A stretch of 64,000 bases of DNA from Saccharina japonica (lineage: Eukaryota; Sar; Phaeophyceae; Laminariales; Laminariaceae). Where the stretch lies: contig MEHQ01003655.1 of the NCBI GenBank assembly GCA_008828725.1, forward strand, positions 29,711-93,710. The letters are read 5' to 3'. Of this stretch, positions 59,112 through 64,000 are shown one piece after another. The notes below the pieces were generated by a model. The model was given only the letters and a program-made list of their open reading frames with translations. It had not been told where the DNA came from and did not search any database. The translations under genes were made by a program, and so were the position numbers. Each line of letters starts with the position of its first letter. Within the stretch, counting starts at the first letter, position 1.

Positions 59112-62100
59112 TAGGTTTCGACCAGTACTACAAGAGTGCCTTGTTAGTCCTTTTGGTGTTCGTCTCTTGTCAAGTCTTTAGCCTATGCTGACGGTCTGAC
59201 TCCCTGCCGCATGACTATGGCAGTTGGCAATTGCCGAAGCAAGATTCTAATAAAAAAGCGATCAAACAATCCGACCGGTAAATATCAATATCTAGTTTGT
59301 CGAACATATGGTTGCACACTTAAGCCTGGAGGGTACAGCAACGATACTCGGACTCACATATTTCCAAGTCTCCACCAGTACGACAATAAATAGTGACTGA
59401 TTTGTCCTTTTCGTGTCATTCTCTTGTCCAGGCTAGTCGTCTGTTGACGGTCTGGGCAGTGTTACGAGGTCTGACGCATGACTATGACTGTTGGCAATTG
59501 CCGAATAAAGATACCAATAACATAGCGATCCAATAATTCGACCGGTAAATATCAATATCTAGCTCGTCGAACATATGGCTGCACACATACGCCTGGAGGG
59601 TGCTGCAACGATACTCGAACTCGCATATTTCTCGATCTCTAGCAGTACGACAATCGTGACTGGTTAGTAGTCCTTTTGGTGTTGTTCAATGGTCAAGGCT
59701 AGTTTTGTGTGACGCGCTGGGTAGTGTTACAATGACTGCCGCATGACTATGACAGTTGGCAATTGCCGAATAAAGATACCAATAAAATAGCGATCCAACA
59801 ATTATTCAACCGGTAAATATCAATATCTAACTTGTCGAATATATGGCTGCACTGCAACGGTACTCGAACTCACTTATTTCTCGGTCTCTGCCAGTACGAC
59901 AATCGTGACTGGTTAGTCATTTGGTGTTGTTCAATTGTCAAGGTTAGTTTTCGACACGCTGCGCAGTGTTACAATGACTGCCGCATGAATATGACAGTTG
60001 GCAATTGCCGAATAAAGATACCAATAAAATCGGGTCGAACAATCCAACCGGTAGATATCAATATCTACACATGTACAGTAGCTCATCGAACATATGGTTG
60101 CAAACATAAGCCTGGAGGATACTGCAACATTACTCAAACTGACTGATTCTTAATTTTGGTGTTTCTCTCTGGCCAAGCCTAGATCTGTTGACGTTCTGGG
60201 CAGAGTTGCAATGACTGCTGTATGAGTGTGGAACAGTTGGCAATTGCCGACTAAAGATACAATACCAAACAAGTCAAGATCCAACACTCCGACCGGTAAA
60301 CATCAGTATATGGCGAAGGGCTGCACACAACGATCTGGGAGGTACAGCAACGATGCTCTAACTGAACCCTACCCAGGTCTCGACCAGTACTGCAAGAGTG
60401 ACTGATGATTCATTTTGGTGTTCATCTCTGGTAAAGCCTATAGAGCTGTGTTGACGTTGTGGGCAGTGTTACGATGACTGCTGTATGACTGTGGCAGTTG
60501 GGAATTGCCGACTCAAGATATCGATCAAACCAAGATCCAACACTCCCACCGGTAAAATTCAATAACTGGCCCGTCGAACAAAGAGATTCACACAAAGATC
60601 TGGAAGGTACAGCAACGATTCTCTAATTCAACCCTGCTGAGGTTTGCGTCAGTACTGCAAGAGTGACTGTATATTGATGTTGGTGTTCATCTCTGGTCAA
60701 GCCTAGAGCTGTGTTGACGGATAGAGCGGTATTACAATGACTGCCGTATGACTGTGACAGTTTGTAATTGTAGACAAAAGTTACCAATCAAATCCAGATC
60801 CAACACTCCGACCGGTAAATATCGGTATCTGGATCGTCAACAAAGGGCTGCACACAAAGAACTGGAGGGTATAGCAACGATGATCTAACTCAACCCTACC
60901 GAGGTCGCCGCCAGTACTGCAAGCGTGAATGGTTATTGATTTTGGCGTTCATCTCTGGTCAATCCTAACACTGTGTTGACGGTTTGGGCAGTGTTACACT
61001 GACTGCCGTATGACTGTGACAGTTGAGAACTGCGGACTAAAGATACCATTCAAATCAATATCCAAAACACCGACCGGTAAACATCGATATCTGGATCGTC
61101 GAACAAAGGGCTGCACACAAAGACCTTGAAGGCACAGCAACGACGCTCTAACTCAACCCTACCGAAGTCTCCCCAGTTCTGTAAGAGTGACATATTATTG
61201 ATTTTGGTGTTCATCTCTGGTCAATCCTACAACTAACTGTGTTGAGGTTCTGGGCAGTGTTACAATGACTGCCGTATTACTATGACAGTTTGCAATTGCC
61301 TACTAAAAATACCAATGAAATCAAGATCCAACACTCCGACCGGTAAACATCCGTATCTGGCTCGTCGAACAAAAGGCTGCACCCAAAGAGCTGGAACATA
61401 CAGCAACGATGCTCTAACTCAACCCTACCGAGGTCTCCGACTGCACTGCGAGAAGAGTGATGGATTATTGATTTTGGCTTTTATACCTGGTCAATCCTAG
61501 AACTGTGTTGACGAACTGCGCAGTGTTACAATGGCTGCCGTATGACTGTGACAGTTGGGAATTGCCGACATAAGATACCAACAAACAAATCAAGATCCAA
61601 CACTCCGACCGGTAAACATCAATATCTGGATCTTCGAACAAAGCGATGCACACAAAGACATGCGAAGTACAGCAACGATGGTCTAACTCAACCCTACCGA
61701 GGTCTCCGCTAATATTGCGAAAGTGACTGGTTATTGATGTTGGTGTTCATCTCTGGTCAAGCCTAACACTGTGTTGACGGATTGGGCGGTGTTACACTGA
61801 CTGCCGTATGACTGTGACAGTTGGGAATTGCCGACTAAACATACCAATCGAATCAAGCTCCAACACTCCGGCCGGCAAATATCAGTATCTGGCTCGTCGA
61901 ACAAAGGGCTGCACACAAACACCTAGGAGGTACAGCAACAACACTCTGACTCAACCCTGCCGGGGTCTCCGCCAGTGCTCCAAGCGAGACTGATTTTTTA
62001 TTTTTGCCTTCATCCCTGTTCGATCCCGGACCTGTGTTGACGATCTGGGCAATGTTACAGTGACTGCCGTTTGACGGTGACAGTTGGGACGTGCCTACTA

Positions 62101-64000
62101 AAGATACCAGTCAAATCAAGATCCAACCCGACTCCGACCGGTGAACATCAACATATGGCTCGTCGCACAAAGGGCTGCACACAAAGACCTGGAACGTACA
62201 GCAAAGATGATCTAACTCAACCCTACCGAGGTCTCCGCCAGTACTGCAAAAGTGACGGATTCTTGATGTTGACGTTTATCTCTGGTCAAGCCTAGAACTG
62301 TGTTGACGATTTAGGCAGTGTTACAATGACTGCCGTATGACTGTGACAGTTTGGAATTGCCGACTAAAGATAACAATCAAATCAACATCCAACACTCCGA
62401 CCGGTAAATATCAGAATCTGGCTCGACGAACAAAGGGCCACACACAGAGACCTGGAACGTGCAGCAACGATGCTCTAACTCAACCCTACCGAGGTCTCCG
62501 CCAGTATTGCAAGAGTGACTGGTTATCGATGTTGGTATCCATCTCTGGTCAAGCCTACAGCTATGTTGACGGATTTGACAGCGTTACAACGACTGCCGTA
62601 TGACGGTGACAGTTTGGATTTGCATTATAAAGATACCAATCAAATCAAGATCCAACACTCCGACCGGTAAATATCAATATCTGGCTCGTCAAACAATGCG
62701 CTGCACACGAAGACCTGGAATGTACAGCAACGATAGTATATCTCAACCCTGCTGAGGTTTCCACCAGTACTGGCAGAGTGACTGGGTATTGATTTTGGTG
62801 TTCATCTCAGGTCAAGCCTAGAGCTGTGTTGGCGGATTTGGCAGCGTTACAACGCCTGCCGTATGACTGTGACAGTTTGGATATGTATTCTTAAGATACC
62901 AACCAAATCAAGATGAAACACTCCGGCCGGTGAAACTCAATATCTGGCTCGTCGAACAAAGCGCTGCACTCACAGACCTGGAACGTACAGCAACTGTGAT
63001 AGTCTAACTCAACCCTGCTGAGGTTTCCACCAAGACTGCAAGAGTGACTGGTTATTGATTTCGGTGTTCATCTCTGGTCAAACCTAGAGTTGTGTTGACA
63101 TATTGGGCGGTGTTACAATGACTGCCATATGACTGTGACAGTTTTGAATTGCCGTCCAAAGATACCAGTCAAATCAAGTTCAACACTCCGACCGGTAAAA
63201 CTCAGTATCTGGCTCGTCGAACAAAAGGCTGCACACAAAGACCTGGAACGTACAGCAACGATGTTCTAAGTCAACCCTACCGAGGTCTCCGCCAGTACTG
63301 CAAAAGTGACAGATTATTGATTTTGGCGTTCATCTCTGGTCAATCCTACAACTATGGTGACGTTCTGGGCAGTGTTACACTGACTGCCGTATGACTGTGA
63401 GAGTTGGGAATTGCAGACTAAAGATACCAATCGAATGAAGATCTGACACTCTGACCGGTAAATATCAGTATCGGGCTCGACGAACAAAGGGCCACACACA
63501 TAGACCTGGAACGTACATCAACGATGCTCTAACTCAACCCTACCTACGTCTCCGCCAGTATTGCAAAAGTGACTGATTATCGATTTTGGTGTCCATCTCT
63601 GGTCGAGCCTAGAGCTGTGTTGACGGATTTGGCAGCGTTACAACGACTGCCGTATAACGGTGACAGTTGGGAATTGCCGACTAAAAATATCAATTAAATC
63701 AAGATCCAACACTCCGACCGGTAAATATCAATATCTGGTTCGTCGAACAAAGGGCTGCACACAAAGACCTGGGAGGTACAGCAACGATGCTCTAACTCAA
63801 CCCTACCGAGGTCTCCTCCAGTACTGCAAGAGTGACTGATTATTGATCATGGCGTGCATTCCTGGTCAATCTTAGAACTGTGTAGACGATCTGGGCAGTG
63901 TTACAATGACTGCCATATGACTGACAGTGACAGTTGGTAATTGCCGACTAAAGATAGATGCCAACCGAATCAAGATCCAACACTCTGACAGGTAAACATC
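59112..64000 (+). repeat. Satellite block 3, about 19 monomers of ~262 bp, running off the window
   Basis: GACCGGTAAA recurs at intervals of about 235-271 bp, mostly 260-268, from 59275 to 63991. The monomer includes GGCAGTGTTACAATGACTGCC, whose ends are mutually inverted, and, in several left-hand copies, the palindrome GGCAATTGCC. Many monomers show an open frame of 60-88 codons (PTGKYQYLARRTKGCTQ), a by-product of a unit length close to a multiple of three. The array continues beyond the right edge. Confidence 0.92.

Noticed and set aside
61282-63499. Series of 60-88-codon frames with a shared sequence
   Set aside because: They recur with each satellite monomer because the unit length is near a multiple of three. 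No start, splice or domain support.
52000-64000. CRISPR array
   Set aside because: The repeated unit is about 262 bp of diverged satellite without short repeats and unique spacers, and the genome is eukaryotic.

Overview
The window looks like repeat-rich nuclear DNA of a eukaryote, with one well-supported host gene. The gene has long GT-AG introns, all in phase 0. Interstitial TTAGGG repeats, a Ty3/gypsy element, LINEs, a tRNA-derived SINE and many long hairpin transposons surround it. TTAGGG telomere-type repeats, introns of about 0.8 to 2.4 kb and the style of the gypsy integrase fit a stramenopile, perhaps a brown alga. That assignment is inference, because no rRNA or other marker gene is present.

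Layout. 1-5.9 kb: dispersed repeats, a local duplication, a minisatellite of about 210 bp units broken by a nested hairpin with telomere-like repeats, and a (CAGA)n tract. 7.3-8.1 kb: a hairpin MITE with CAGT ends and TA target duplication. 9.1-14.5 kb: a broken Ty3/gypsy element, its parts in mixed orientation around an assembly gap. 17.4-22.0 kb: a 3.6 kb palindrome holding two inverted copies of a TTAA-flanked MITE. 22.15-22.49 kb: a SINE. 22.6-23.7 and 25.7-28.3 kb: two short non-coding LTR elements related to the gypsy family, each with a 4-bp target duplication; the second carries a 1.5 kb palindromic insertion. 28.3-29.4 kb: another palindrome. 30.5-33.9 kb: a decayed LINE. 36.95-37.5 kb: the 3' end of a second LINE. 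42.56-50.84 kb: the host gene. 52.1-64.0 kb: a satellite of about 262-bp monomers that is interrupted in several places and runs off the right edge.

The host gene is the main coding content. Four exons give at least 1,406 residues, and the N-terminus is missing. In order they hold twelve 16-residue repeats, a disordered region with two PPxY motifs, a beta-rich module of the type seen beside TIR and CHAT domains, and a ZU5-like domain ending in His-Phe-Cys. The HF-S site of self-cleaving ZU5-UPA/FIIND proteins lies at the same place, so this may be a signalling or innate-immunity scaffold. That role is inferred.

Two window-wide signals stand out: at least eight long inverted repeats, and a strong excess of TACC(A/T)GGTA and of CAGCAGTAC/GTACTGCTG words.
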